This document shows, one piece after another, positions 16,054-23,712 of a stretch of DNA of 50,242 nt. The DNA is taken from assembly GCA_001898255.1 (NCBI GenBank), contig MKTK01000030.1, forward strand, positions 1 through 50,242, given 5' to 3'. The notes under the pieces were generated by a model that saw only the letters and a list, made by a program, of their open reading frames with translations, was not told where the DNA came from and searched no databases. How positions within the stretch are numbered: position 1 is the first letter of the stretch; every line of letters starts with the position of its first letter. The position numbers and the translations under genes are program-made. This DNA is from Chryseobacterium sp. 39-10. Its GTDB lineage: Bacteria; Bacteroidota; Bacteroidia; Flavobacteriales; Weeksellaceae.

Positions 16054-17517
16054 TTAGTATCCTGCGTTTTGGGTAAGATTTGGGTTGTTATCTCTCTGAG
16101 ATTGAGGAATAGGCCAAATTAACCTTTGTTCTGTCAGATTATTCACGTAACTCAATTGTTTACCTTTCCCGTCTGTTCTTGCTTTGATAACCTCCAATGC
16201 TTTGCCGGTTCTCTTAAGATCAAACCAACGTTGACCTTCAAAAGCGAGTTCCAAAAGGCGTTCTTTCAAAACTTTGTTGATACCGTCATCTTTGCCTGTA
16301 ATGGCTGCAACATTAGGTAGCCCAACACGGTTTCTTACCTGGTTGATCAAAGCTTCAGCATCAGCAAATTCGTTAAGGTTTACTTTAGCTTCTGCTTTCA
16401 GCAATAGCAAATCAGCATATCGCAGAATATAGGTGTGTTGCGTTCCGTCTTGTATTCTTTGCTTATAGGCAAAGGGATAGTGGTTTTTATCTGTCCAGTA
16501 CGTATCACTAACGCCTACATCGAATTTGATGCTATTTGCTTTTCTGATGTTATCGCTTTGCGCATCAAAAGCATTTACCAAGTCGTGTGTTGGCAAATTA
16601 AACCGTTGCCATCCGTCACCAATAAACATTCCTGTTCCCCACCACCAGATGTTGCTCGCGTCCGCATTGATTTCCAGGATGGATTCTGCATTGGCGTTAT
16701 GGTTTCCGTCGAACAACTGGTTGTAATCTGCCAGCAAGCTATATTGGCCGGCCAATTGGTCAACATACTGCACCACCTTTGCATAATCCGGATTTGGTTT
16801 TGTGGCGTATACTTTTGCTAGCAGTGCCAATGCTACTCCTTTGGTTGCCCGGTACTTGCTGACCGATGAGGCCGGAGCTGCCGGTAAAGCACCTTCCAAA
16901 TCTGAAATAATGAACGAGTAAACCCCTTCTGTAGGCCTTCTTGTCGGATACACCTGACTATACACTTCATCAAAATTACTTGATGTAACACCGATAACCG
17001 CCTTGGTAACTATCGGGATATCTCCCCACAATTGCACTGCGTGGAAATAGTACAATGCTCTGACAATCGCGGCCTCTGCCTTCATTTCGGCTTTACGTTG
17101 TACTGTAAGTGCCGGATCTGGAATATTATCTACATAATTAAGGATTTTATTACAGTTGTTGATGAGCTCATAAATTGCAGCCCAATTTCTTTTAACATTC
17201 CCATTGGTAGTCAATATTCTATATTCTGCTTGTTGTCTGTTATCCTGATTATCTCCGCTTACATAGGCCTCATCTGTCTGCATACTGCCGTTAGCAAAAT
17301 AATCCAATTGCCAGTAATTAGAATGTCCAAATCCAGGGCCCACATACATTGCTTTCATTAAGTCTTCTGCCTCCGAAACTTTGGTGTAAGGTGTATCGCT
17401 GAGTTCTACAGCATTGTCTGTGATGGGTTCTGTATTTAGATAATCTGAGCAGGAAATGGCTCCGAAACTAAGACCAGCTCCCAACAATACGTAGTATATA
17501 CTTTTATTTAGTGTCAT
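16054..17517 (-). CDS. SusD/RagB-family surface glycan-binding lipoprotein
   Basis: Lipoprotein of 487 residues with lipobox GAISC23 followed by SDYLNTEPI, the standard SusD start. The TPR-like scaffold and C-terminal SusD signature are present: LRYADLLLLKAEAKVN, ALINQVRNRVGLP, LKERLLELAFEGQRWFDLKRTGK and the ending LIWPIPQSQRDNNPNLTQN. It would cap the SusC barrel and bind the imported oligosaccharide. The gene starts 19 bases after susC and abuts the GH30 gene, so the operon order is susC-susD-GH30. Confidence 0.96.
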   Translation of the reverse strand: MTLNKSIYYVLLGAGLSFGAISCSDYLNTEPITDNAVELSDTPYTKVSEAEDLMKAMYVGPGFGHSNYWQLDYFANGSMQTDEAYVSGDNQDNRQQAEYRILTTNGNVKRNWAAIYELINNCNKILNYVDNIPDPALTVQRKAEMKAEAAIVRALYYFHAVQLWGDIPIVTKAVIGVTSSNFDEVYSQVYPTRRPTEGVYSFIISDLEGALPAAPASSVSKYRATKGVALALLAKVYATKPNPDYAKVVQYVDQLAGQYSLLADYNQLFDGNHNANAESILEINADASNIWWWGTGMFIGDGWQRFNLPTHDLVNAFDAQSDNIRKANSIKFDVGVSDTYWTDKNHYPFAYKQRIQDGTQHTYILRYADLLLLKAEAKVNLNEFADAEALINQVRNRVGLPNVAAITGKDDGINKVLKERLLELAFEGQRWFDLKRTGKALEVIKARTDGKGKQLSYVNNLTEQRLIWPIPQSQRDNNPNLTQNAGY

Positions 17518-17536
17518 GATTGATAAATTTTGATAA

Positions 17537-20299
17537 TTAGAAGTTAGCTTTTAATCCGAAAATGAATGTTCTTACCTGAGGATAAGTTCCATAGTCTATA
17601 CCTAGAACACCGTTTGTAGAAGCAAAAGCGTTTACTTCCGGATCAAATCCTGAATAATTGGTCCAGGTATATAGATTTTGTCCGGTTACATACAAGTTTA
17701 GTTTGCTCACTCCTCTGAACGGCTTGTTGAAATTGTATCCCAAAGTAACACTTTTCAGTTTGATAAACGAACCGTCTTCAATAAATCTGTCGGAAACCAA
17801 TTTCGCATTTTCCGCTTTTGCTCTTGGTACATCTGTAATATCACCGGCTTTCATCCATCTGTTCAGCACTCTTGTGGATTGGTTTTTGTGATCGTCCATC
17901 ATCTCCAATTCAAAACGGGAAGCGTTGAAAATGTCGTTTCCTTTCGATCCTGTAATCAGCATATCCATATACCAATTTTTGTAGGTGAAATTGTTGGTAA
18001 ATCCAAATGTAAAATCAGGATTTGGATTTCCCATGAAAGTTCTATCGCCGGCACTTAGTTTCCCGTCGCCATCCAAGTCTTTGTAGATGATATTTCCCGT
18101 AGTAGGATCTACTCCCTCAAAGTGATACCCGAAAAAGCTACTAATGGGATGTCCTGCAGTAAACCTTACAAGATTGCCCGCACTCGGTATTTCAGCTTTG
18201 TCAATATTCGGCATGTACTTTAATTCCAACACTTCACTTTTGTTGAATGAAATATTAAAATTGGTATTCCACGTGAAATCCGAGTTTTTGAAGTTAACGG
18301 TATTAAGAGTAAATTCCATCCCTTTGTTTTCCATAGAACCTACATTTCTCAGGATATTTCCAATGGATCCCATTTCAATTGGCATAATCAGATCATCGGT
18401 TTTTCTTTTATAGAAATCTGCTGTCAACTTGATTCTGTTATTTGCGAATCCTAGATCTACCCCGAAGTTGGTGTCCGTCGTCACTTCCCAGGTAATATCG
18501 CTTCCCCATTGATAGGTAGACTTAGTGCCACCTACTTTATTAAGTCTTTCTAAATTGTAGTGGGCGTAAGCCGGTATTCCAGAAGCATTACCTGTTTTTC
18601 CCCAACCCCCTCTGATTTTAAGTTCGGATAAGGTGCTGTTTCCTTTCAGGAAGTTTTCGTTAGAAATATTCCAAGACGCAGAAACACCTGGGAAGAATCC
18701 CCATTTTTTGCCAGGAACTAATGCCGAGCTTCCATTTTCACGGAATACGGCCATCACGGTGTATTTATTGGCTAAGGTATAAACTGCCCTTCCAAAGAAA
18801 GATAATTCTCTTAGTATTTCTTTTCTATAAATCTCCCCGTGGGAAGGGTTGGTTGCATCATAGACAAACGAAGACTGGAAAGGATCTGCAAACTGGCTTC
18901 CCCAATAATACTGTCCGTCGTTTTTACGTTCGTGCATCTGGAAACCTCCTAATACTCCTAAGTCATGGGCACCGGATTTAAGGGTGTAATTCAATGTATT
19001 TTCAAAGTTGAAATCCTGAAAGCTCAATTCTGTTTTAGAACCGCTTCCTTTCTGCTGTCTTCCCCACTCGGAACGGTAGGGATCCAAAAATTTGTCGTTA
19101 ACAGAGCTGATATAATCTAAGGAAGCGCTGGATTTCCAAACAAGATTTTTAAGAAAACTAACCTCTATTCCCAAATTGGACAAGAATCTTTGGTTTTGAG
19201 TCTTATCTGATTCTCTGTTCATAAATGATACTGGATTTTCCCAGCCACCAGTAAAAGGATTCAGTGCAAATTGTCCGTCTTTGTATCCATTAGAATAGGA
19301 GCCGTCTGCCTCTGTTGGCCTTATTTTTACCTGGCTCCCATACGCCGGCATAAAAGTAGGCGTCGTCAATGCAGATAAAATAACACCACCCTGTGCACCT
19401 GCATTATTATCCGCTGTATTGTGCATATTACTGTTGATGTAATTCAAACTGGACGTTACCTTCAGCCAGCTGGTAATTGTGGCATCAATATTTGCTTTTG
19501 CAGAAACTCTGCGGAAATCAGAGGGAGAAACAATACCCTCTACTCCCTGATAGCCCAGTGCAGTATAAGCTTTTACTTTTTCATTGCCAAAAGCGTAGTT
19601 CACATTATAATTCTGATCAAATCCTGTGCGGTACACCTCTTTTTTCCAATCGGTATTGATTCCGGCATACATTGGATCATTGATTGTCGTTAGCCAGGCA
19701 GGATTGATTTCTGCTATTAAAGCTTTGTATTGCTCTGCATTAAGAACATCTACATTATCTACTTTATTGGAGATCCCCCAGTATGCGTTAAAGTTTAGCT
19801 GAGGTTTGTTGGCCTTTGCTCTTTTAGTCGTTATAATAACAACACCCGAAGAGCCGTTGATACCATATATAGCCGCAGAAGTAGCATCTTTCAGGATTGT
19901 CATATCCACAATATCGTCTGTGTTGATCCCGCTTATGTCGAAAGTTTGGATGCCATCCACTACATACAGAGGATTCACTCCCGAGGTAATAGAGTTGTTG
20001 CCTCGGATTTTAACATTCAACGATTGTCCCGGTTTTCCGGAATTTTGGATTACTGATACACCTGCCGCGTTACCTTGCAACGCCTGAGCTACGTTGTAAA
20101 TTGGCCGATCTTCAAATACATCGGCTTTAATGTTTTCGATAGCACTGGTCAGGTTCTTCTTTTTTACCGAGCCATAACCAATTAATACGATTTCATCAAT
20201 TCTTTTTTCTTTGGTTAGCGTATCACGCGCTGTTTGTGCCTGAAAGCTTGCCGCAAAATAAAGAACTGCAATTAGGCCTAAGCCACTTTTTGTTTTCAT
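17537..20299 (-). CDS. SusC/RagA-family TonB-dependent oligosaccharide transporter
   Basis: Outer-membrane TonB-dependent receptor of 920 residues from the ATG at 20299. The signal peptide is residues 1-20 (cut near QAQT). A TonB-box-like segment KRIDEIVLIGYG, a plug domain (SAIENIKADVF ... NPLYVVDGI ... DATSAAIYGINGSSGVVIITT) and a 22-strand-type barrel follow, ending in the C-terminal aromatic FGLKANF. The usual N-terminal carboxypeptidase-regulatory extension of many SusC proteins is absent. A GTG at 20326 is in frame, but it lies inside an inverted repeat and would spoil the signal peptide. It imports the glycan fragments made by the locus enzymes together with SusD. Confidence 0.95.
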   Translation of the reverse strand: MKTKSGLGLIAVLYFAASFQAQTARDTLTKEKRIDEIVLIGYGSVKKKNLTSAIENIKADVFEDRPIYNVAQALQGNAAGVSVIQNSGKPGQSLNVKIRGNNSITSGVNPLYVVDGIQTFDISGINTDDIVDMTILKDATSAAIYGINGSSGVVIITTKRAKANKPQLNFNAYWGISNKVDNVDVLNAEQYKALIAEINPAWLTTINDPMYAGINTDWKKEVYRTGFDQNYNVNYAFGNEKVKAYTALGYQGVEGIVSPSDFRRVSAKANIDATITSWLKVTSSLNYINSNMHNTADNNAGAQGGVILSALTTPTFMPAYGSQVKIRPTEADGSYSNGYKDGQFALNPFTGGWENPVSFMNRESDKTQNQRFLSNLGIEVSFLKNLVWKSSASLDYISSVNDKFLDPYRSEWGRQQKGSGSKTELSFQDFNFENTLNYTLKSGAHDLGVLGGFQMHERKNDGQYYWGSQFADPFQSSFVYDATNPSHGEIYRKEILRELSFFGRAVYTLANKYTVMAVFRENGSSALVPGKKWGFFPGVSASWNISNENFLKGNSTLSELKIRGGWGKTGNASGIPAYAHYNLERLNKVGGTKSTYQWGSDITWEVTTDTNFGVDLGFANNRIKLTADFYKRKTDDLIMPIEMGSIGNILRNVGSMENKGMEFTLNTVNFKNSDFTWNTNFNISFNKSEVLELKYMPNIDKAEIPSAGNLVRFTAGHPISSFFGYHFEGVDPTTGNIIYKDLDGDGKLSAGDRTFMGNPNPDFTFGFTNNFTYKNWYMDMLITGSKGNDIFNASRFELEMMDDHKNQSTRVLNRWMKAGDITDVPRAKAENAKLVSDRFIEDGSFIKLKSVTLGYNFNKPFRGVSKLNLYVTGQNLYTWTNYSGFDPEVNAFASTNGVLGIDYGTYPQVRTFIFGLKANF

Positions 20300-20317
20300 G
20301 TTATATAAAATATATGT

Positions 20318-20336
20318 TTGTCTCACTTTGAGACAA
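20318..20336. promoter_or_regulatory. Inverted repeat TTGTCTC-N5-GAGACAA upstream of susC
   Basis: Perfect 7-bp arms (20318-20324 and 20330-20336) 19 bases upstream of the susC ATG. The position suits an operator or an mRNA leader hairpin. A NrtR-type regulator encoded 1.3 kb away is the obvious candidate ligand, but that link is inference. Confidence 0.5.
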
Positions 20337-20403
20337 TAAATATATTAATTATTTGTTAACAAAAAATATTTTTTTCAAGTTCTTCAATTTCTGTTTATTT
20401 ACG

Positions 20404-20411
20404 TAGGTTTG
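20404..20411 (+). promoter_or_regulatory. -7 element (TAGGTTTG) for the sugar transporter operon
   Basis: TAGGTTTG matches TAnnTTTG, 58 bases before the MFS ATG on the plus strand. No clear -33 box. Confidence 0.4.
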
Positions 20412-20446
20412 CAGGAATAATTTTACAGAACAGCTCTAAAAACATT

Positions 20447-20456
20447 AACTATAGTT
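20447..20456. promoter_or_regulatory. 10-bp palindrome AACTATAGTT in the transporter leader
   Basis: Perfect palindrome just upstream of the MFS start and downstream of the -7 element, where a repressor could block transcription. It has no sequence similarity to the TTGTCTC repeat at susC. Confidence 0.35.
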
Positions 20457-20469
20457 TAACTAAAATGTG

Positions 20470-21657
20470 ATGCCAACAACCCAAACTGTCATAAAATTTC
20501 ATCCTTTTCAATTATCCTTTCTTGTTTTTTCGATGTTGCTGAACTGTATGGGGATTATTATTTTGCAATATTCCGACTCTGCAATATCCTATAGTAAACT
20601 GGGGAATTTGGAATTTTTTAAGGATATTCCTATAGCACTAACTTCTCTTGTATGTGTAAGTTTTATTAACAGATTTGGAAGTAAAAATGCCCTAAAGTGG
20701 GCGCTATTTACTGTAGTATTATGCAGCATTCTTATCCCTTTTGTTAATGAATTTTGGTTTCTTAAAATTTGGTTTGTCCTCATTGGAGTTTCTTTTTCAA
20801 TCGCTAAAATTTCTATTTTTGGTTTAATACGCAATAATGTGCATGGAGAAAACGAACTGTCAAAAGTGATGAATCGTGTGGAAGCTTCTTTTATGATTGG
20901 TATATGCTGTGTCAATCTGCTTTTTGGCTCATTGCTCAACAGTGCTTACAGCGATTACTGGAAATTTGGTTTTTGGCTGATCGCCATTGTTGCCCTACTC
21001 GCCATTATTGAGTTAAATAAGATTCATTATAAAGAAGTAAAATCAGCGAATATTACTAGTTTCAAATATTTTGGCGATTTCATCAACTATCGAAATCTTG
21101 TTTTTGTAGTTATTCTCTTTTCAATTGTTTTTGTGGAGCAATGTCTCAATTCGTGGTTGCCAACTTTTTATAAAAAACATCTGGGTGTTAACTCGTTCTA
21201 TGCATTACAATCGACAGCATTTCTTGCATTGTTCTCATTCGTGGGCAGAATTATCACCAGTAAAATTATTCAAAAGTTCTCCGCACAGAAGTATGTTTTA
21301 TTTTGTCTTACTTTCCTCATGCTCCTTATTGTCGTAGGTCACATCTTGATAAACTCCCCATCTCAGAATTCTTTTCCTTATTTAATGATTATTTTTCCTT
21401 TACTGGGATTGTTCTTGTCACCACTCTATCCGCTCTATAATTCCAGATTTTTAATCAATGTGAGCCAAGAGAAAATCAATATGATCACCTCATTAATTGT
21501 TATTGTTTCTGGTTTGGGAAGTTCGTCCGGTTCCCTCGCTATGTCCTATATTTTTCAGTGGGGGGCATATCCGTATTTTCTCATGCTCATCATGGTTCCC
21601 TTAGTTGTTGTTTTTTTAATAACACTAACATTTTTACAAAAACTAATTTTGAGATAA
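20470..21657 (+). CDS. MFS transporter, probably sugar uptake (FucP-like)
   Basis: Inner-membrane transporter of 395 residues with about twelve hydrophobic helices (for example ALTSLVCVSFINRFGSKNAL, FMIGICCVNLLFGSLLN, FLALFSFVGRIITSK, IIFPLLGLFLSPLYPLYNS). The loop FINRFGSKNALKW sits where MFS proteins carry their motif A. The overall pattern resembles FucP/GlcP-type sugar symporters of Bacteroidota. A GTG one codon earlier is possible. It diverges from susC and precedes a NrtR-type regulator gene by 24 bases. It probably carries the mono- or disaccharide released in the periplasm into the cytoplasm. The sugar is not identifiable. Confidence 0.82.
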   Translation: MPTTQTVIKFHPFQLSFLVFSMLLNCMGIIILQYSDSAISYSKLGNLEFFKDIPIALTSLVCVSFINRFGSKNALKWALFTVVLCSILIPFVNEFWFLKIWFVLIGVSFSIAKISIFGLIRNNVHGENELSKVMNRVEASFMIGICCVNLLFGSLLNSAYSDYWKFGFWLIAIVALLAIIELNKIHYKEVKSANITSFKYFGDFINYRNLVFVVILFSIVFVEQCLNSWLPTFYKKHLGVNSFYALQSTAFLALFSFVGRIITSKIIQKFSAQKYVLFCLTFLMLLIVVGHILINSPSQNSFPYLMIIFPLLGLFLSPLYPLYNSRFLINVSQEKINMITSLIVIVSGLGSSSGSLAMSYIFQWGAYPYFLMLIMVPLVVVFLITLTFLQKLILR

Positions 21658-21667
21658 TAATATTTCT

Positions 21668-21675
21668 TATTTTTG
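21668..21675 (+). promoter_or_regulatory. -7 element (TATTTTTG) overlapping the alternative regulator start
   Basis: TATTTTTG fits TAnnTTTG; a TTTG lies 16 bases upstream (21648-21651), slightly short of usual spacing. It covers the TTG at 21673 and would give an almost leaderless mRNA for the ATG at 21682. Confidence 0.4.
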
Positions 21676-21681
21676 AAAACA

Positions 21682-22452
21682 ATGAAGATAGATGATTCAA
21701 AAAATAAGCAGAGCTTAAATGAGCTGATTGATACAAAAAACTTTGTAGCACATATTTCCGTGGATTGTGTTATTTTTGGATTTGATAAAGAGAACAAAAA
21801 ACTCAAGATTCTTCTCCTCAAATACCACGATTTAGACCTATGGTCATTGCCGGGGGGATTTGTATTTAATGACGAAGACCTAAGGCAAGCTGCTTCAAGA
21901 GTTTTGTATGAGCGTACCCACTTACAAGATATTTTCCTGGATCAGTTCCATACTTTTGGCAAGATTACCCGAACCGAAAATAATGTTCACCAGATTTTGT
22001 TAAGAAACAAGGGCATAGAAGTATCTAAAGACCACTGGATTTTCCAGCGTTTTGTAACGGTAGGATATTGTAGTCTTATCGATTATTCTTTGGTACAGAC
22101 CTTCCCAGATTCATTTAATGAAACTTGCGATTGGTTTTATGTTGACCAATTGCCTAAAATGGCTTTTGATCATGAAAGAATCATTGCAGTTGGTCTTAAG
22201 CATTTGAGGAAAAATCTTGATACTCAGATTGTTGCCTATAACCTTCTTCCCGAAAAATTTACCATGAACGATTTACAGTGTCTTTATGAAATTGTGCTGA
22301 ATGAAAAATTCAGAAGAAATAATTTTCAGCGTAAGATTCTTGGTCTCAATACTTTACAACGGCTGGAAAAATTATACGATGGGTCTGCTAACAAAGCGCC
22401 TTATCTATATAAATTCTCCGATATACAAAAGGAAGATCTCACAGAAGAATAA
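21682..22452 (+). CDS. NrtR-family transcriptional regulator (Nudix domain plus winged helix)
   Basis: Regulator of 256 residues from the ATG at 21682. A Nudix fold (about 15-155; SVDCVIFGFD ... LLLKYHDLDLWSLPGGFVF) is followed by a C-terminal winged-helix region (MNDLQCLYEIVLNEKFRRNNFQRKI, stated in parts: FTMNDLQCLYEIV and RRNNFQRKILGL). The Nudix box is degenerate: after PGGF the helix reads AASRVLYERTHL where an active enzyme has RExxEE. It is therefore likely a ligand sensor and not a hydrolase. In Bacteroidota, members of this family control sugar utilisation genes. Next to an MFS transporter and a SusCD locus, the same role is likely. Start chosen because the upstream TTG overlaps a -7 element. 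Confidence 0.85.
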   Translation: MKIDDSKNKQSLNELIDTKNFVAHISVDCVIFGFDKENKKLKILLLKYHDLDLWSLPGGFVFNDEDLRQAASRVLYERTHLQDIFLDQFHTFGKITRTENNVHQILLRNKGIEVSKDHWIFQRFVTVGYCSLIDYSLVQTFPDSFNETCDWFYVDQLPKMAFDHERIIAVGLKHLRKNLDTQIVAYNLLPEKFTMNDLQCLYEIVLNEKFRRNNFQRKILGLNTLQRLEKLYDGSANKAPYLYKFSDIQKEDLTEE

Positions 22453-22495
22453 TCTCCTATTTTTTAAAAACCCTAACTATAAAAATTTCAAAAAC

Positions 22496-23674
22496 ATGTC
22501 CTATTATCCCCTTTCAACCATCCCAGATTATTACGCAATGGATGAGCTTCTAACCGATGAACACAAGTTAATCCGGCAATCTGTGAGAGATTGGGTAGAA
22601 AGTTTCGTGATGCCCAAAATCGATGAAGCTGCACAACATCATCACGAAATTCCTGATTTGATGAGAGAGCTTGGCAAAATAGGAGCATTAGGACCTTATA
22701 TTCCTCAGGAATATGGCGGTTCTGGGTTGGATCAGATTTCCTACGGGATCATTATGCAGGAATTAGAAAGAGGCGATTCTGCCGTGCGATCGGCAGCTTC
22801 TGTGCAAAGTTCTCTTGTGATGTTTCCGATCAATGAATTCGGTTCCGAAGAACAAAAAAGGAAGTTTCTACCCATTTTAGCAAGTGGTGAAATGATCGGT
22901 GCTTTTGGGCTCACCGAACCCAATCATGGTTCCGATCCCAGTTCCATGGAGACACATTTCGAAGACCGAGGCGACCATTATTTACTGAACGGTGCAAAAA
23001 TGTGGATCACCAATGCGCCCCTCTGCCACATTGCGGTGGTTTGGGCAAAAAATGAACAGGGAAAAGTGCAAGGACTTATCGTGGAACGCGATTTCGAGGG
23101 CTTTACTACGCCGGAAACCCGAAACAAATGGTCGTTGCGGGCCTCTAAAACAGGCGAACTTGTTTTCAGTAATGTAAAAGTTCCGAAGGAAAACCTGTTG
23201 CCAAATGTTGTGGGTCTCAAAGGGCCTTTATCTTGCCTCAACTCCGCCCGTTATGGCATTTCCTGGGGTGTGATTGGTGCCGCCATCGATTGTTTCTGTA
23301 CCGCGGTGCAATATGCCAAAGAAAGAAAACAGTTTGGCAAACCGATCGCTTCTTTCCAGCTTCAGCAGAAGAAACTGGCCGAATTTTTAACCGAAATTAC
23401 CAAAGCACAGTTGCTGTGTTGGCAATTGGGCAACCTGAAGAATGCCCATAAAGCAACACCCGCGCAAATCTCCATGGCGAAAAGAAATAATGTAAAAATG
23501 GCGATTGATATTGCAAGAGAATCCCGTCAAATTCTCGGTGGCATGGGTATTATGGGCGAGTTTCCAATGATGAGGCACGCCGCTAATTTAGAATCAGTCA
23601 TCACCTATGAAGGCACGCACGACATCCATTTACTGATTACCGGTTTGGATATTACAGGGATCAACGCTTTCTAA
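22496..23674 (+). CDS. gcdH: Acyl-CoA dehydrogenase, glutaryl-CoA dehydrogenase type
   Basis: FAD enzyme of 392 residues. Blocks include the FAD/substrate loop GAFGLTEPNHGSDPSSM and NGAKMWITNAP, CLNSARYGISWGV, YAKERKQFGKPIASFQLQQ, the helix end RQILGGMGIMGEFPMMRHAAN, and the catalytic base E372 in VITYEGTHDIH. The pattern EGTHDIH with the SARYGI arginine is typical of glutaryl-CoA dehydrogenase, which converts glutaryl-CoA to crotonyl-CoA in lysine and tryptophan breakdown. The frame stays open upstream into the regulator gene, but the ATG at 22496 matches the family N-terminus. It lies 43 bases after the regulator and is probably unrelated to the PUL. Confidence 0.92.
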   Translation: MSYYPLSTIPDYYAMDELLTDEHKLIRQSVRDWVESFVMPKIDEAAQHHHEIPDLMRELGKIGALGPYIPQEYGGSGLDQISYGIIMQELERGDSAVRSAASVQSSLVMFPINEFGSEEQKRKFLPILASGEMIGAFGLTEPNHGSDPSSMETHFEDRGDHYLLNGAKMWITNAPLCHIAVVWAKNEQGKVQGLIVERDFEGFTTPETRNKWSLRASKTGELVFSNVKVPKENLLPNVVGLKGPLSCLNSARYGISWGVIGAAIDCFCTAVQYAKERKQFGKPIASFQLQQKKLAEFLTEITKAQLLCWQLGNLKNAHKATPAQISMAKRNNVKMAIDIARESRQILGGMGIMGEFPMMRHAANLESVITYEGTHDIHLLITGLDITGINAF

Positions 23675-23682
23675 ATCATAAG

Positions 23683-23712
23683 AACTTCGGGAATTTTTTC
23701 CGAAGTTTTTTT
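23683..23712. terminator. Intrinsic terminator between convergent genes
   Basis: 8-bp stem AACTTCGG (23683-23690) / CCGAAGTT (23700-23707), 9-nt loop, T-run to 23712. It serves the dehydrogenase gene and possibly the convergent nuclease gene. Confidence 0.8.

Noticed and set aside
20300-20326. GTG at 20326 as susC start
   Set aside because: The GTG lies within an inverted repeat and would put nine unhelpful residues before a good signal peptide starting at the ATG 20299.
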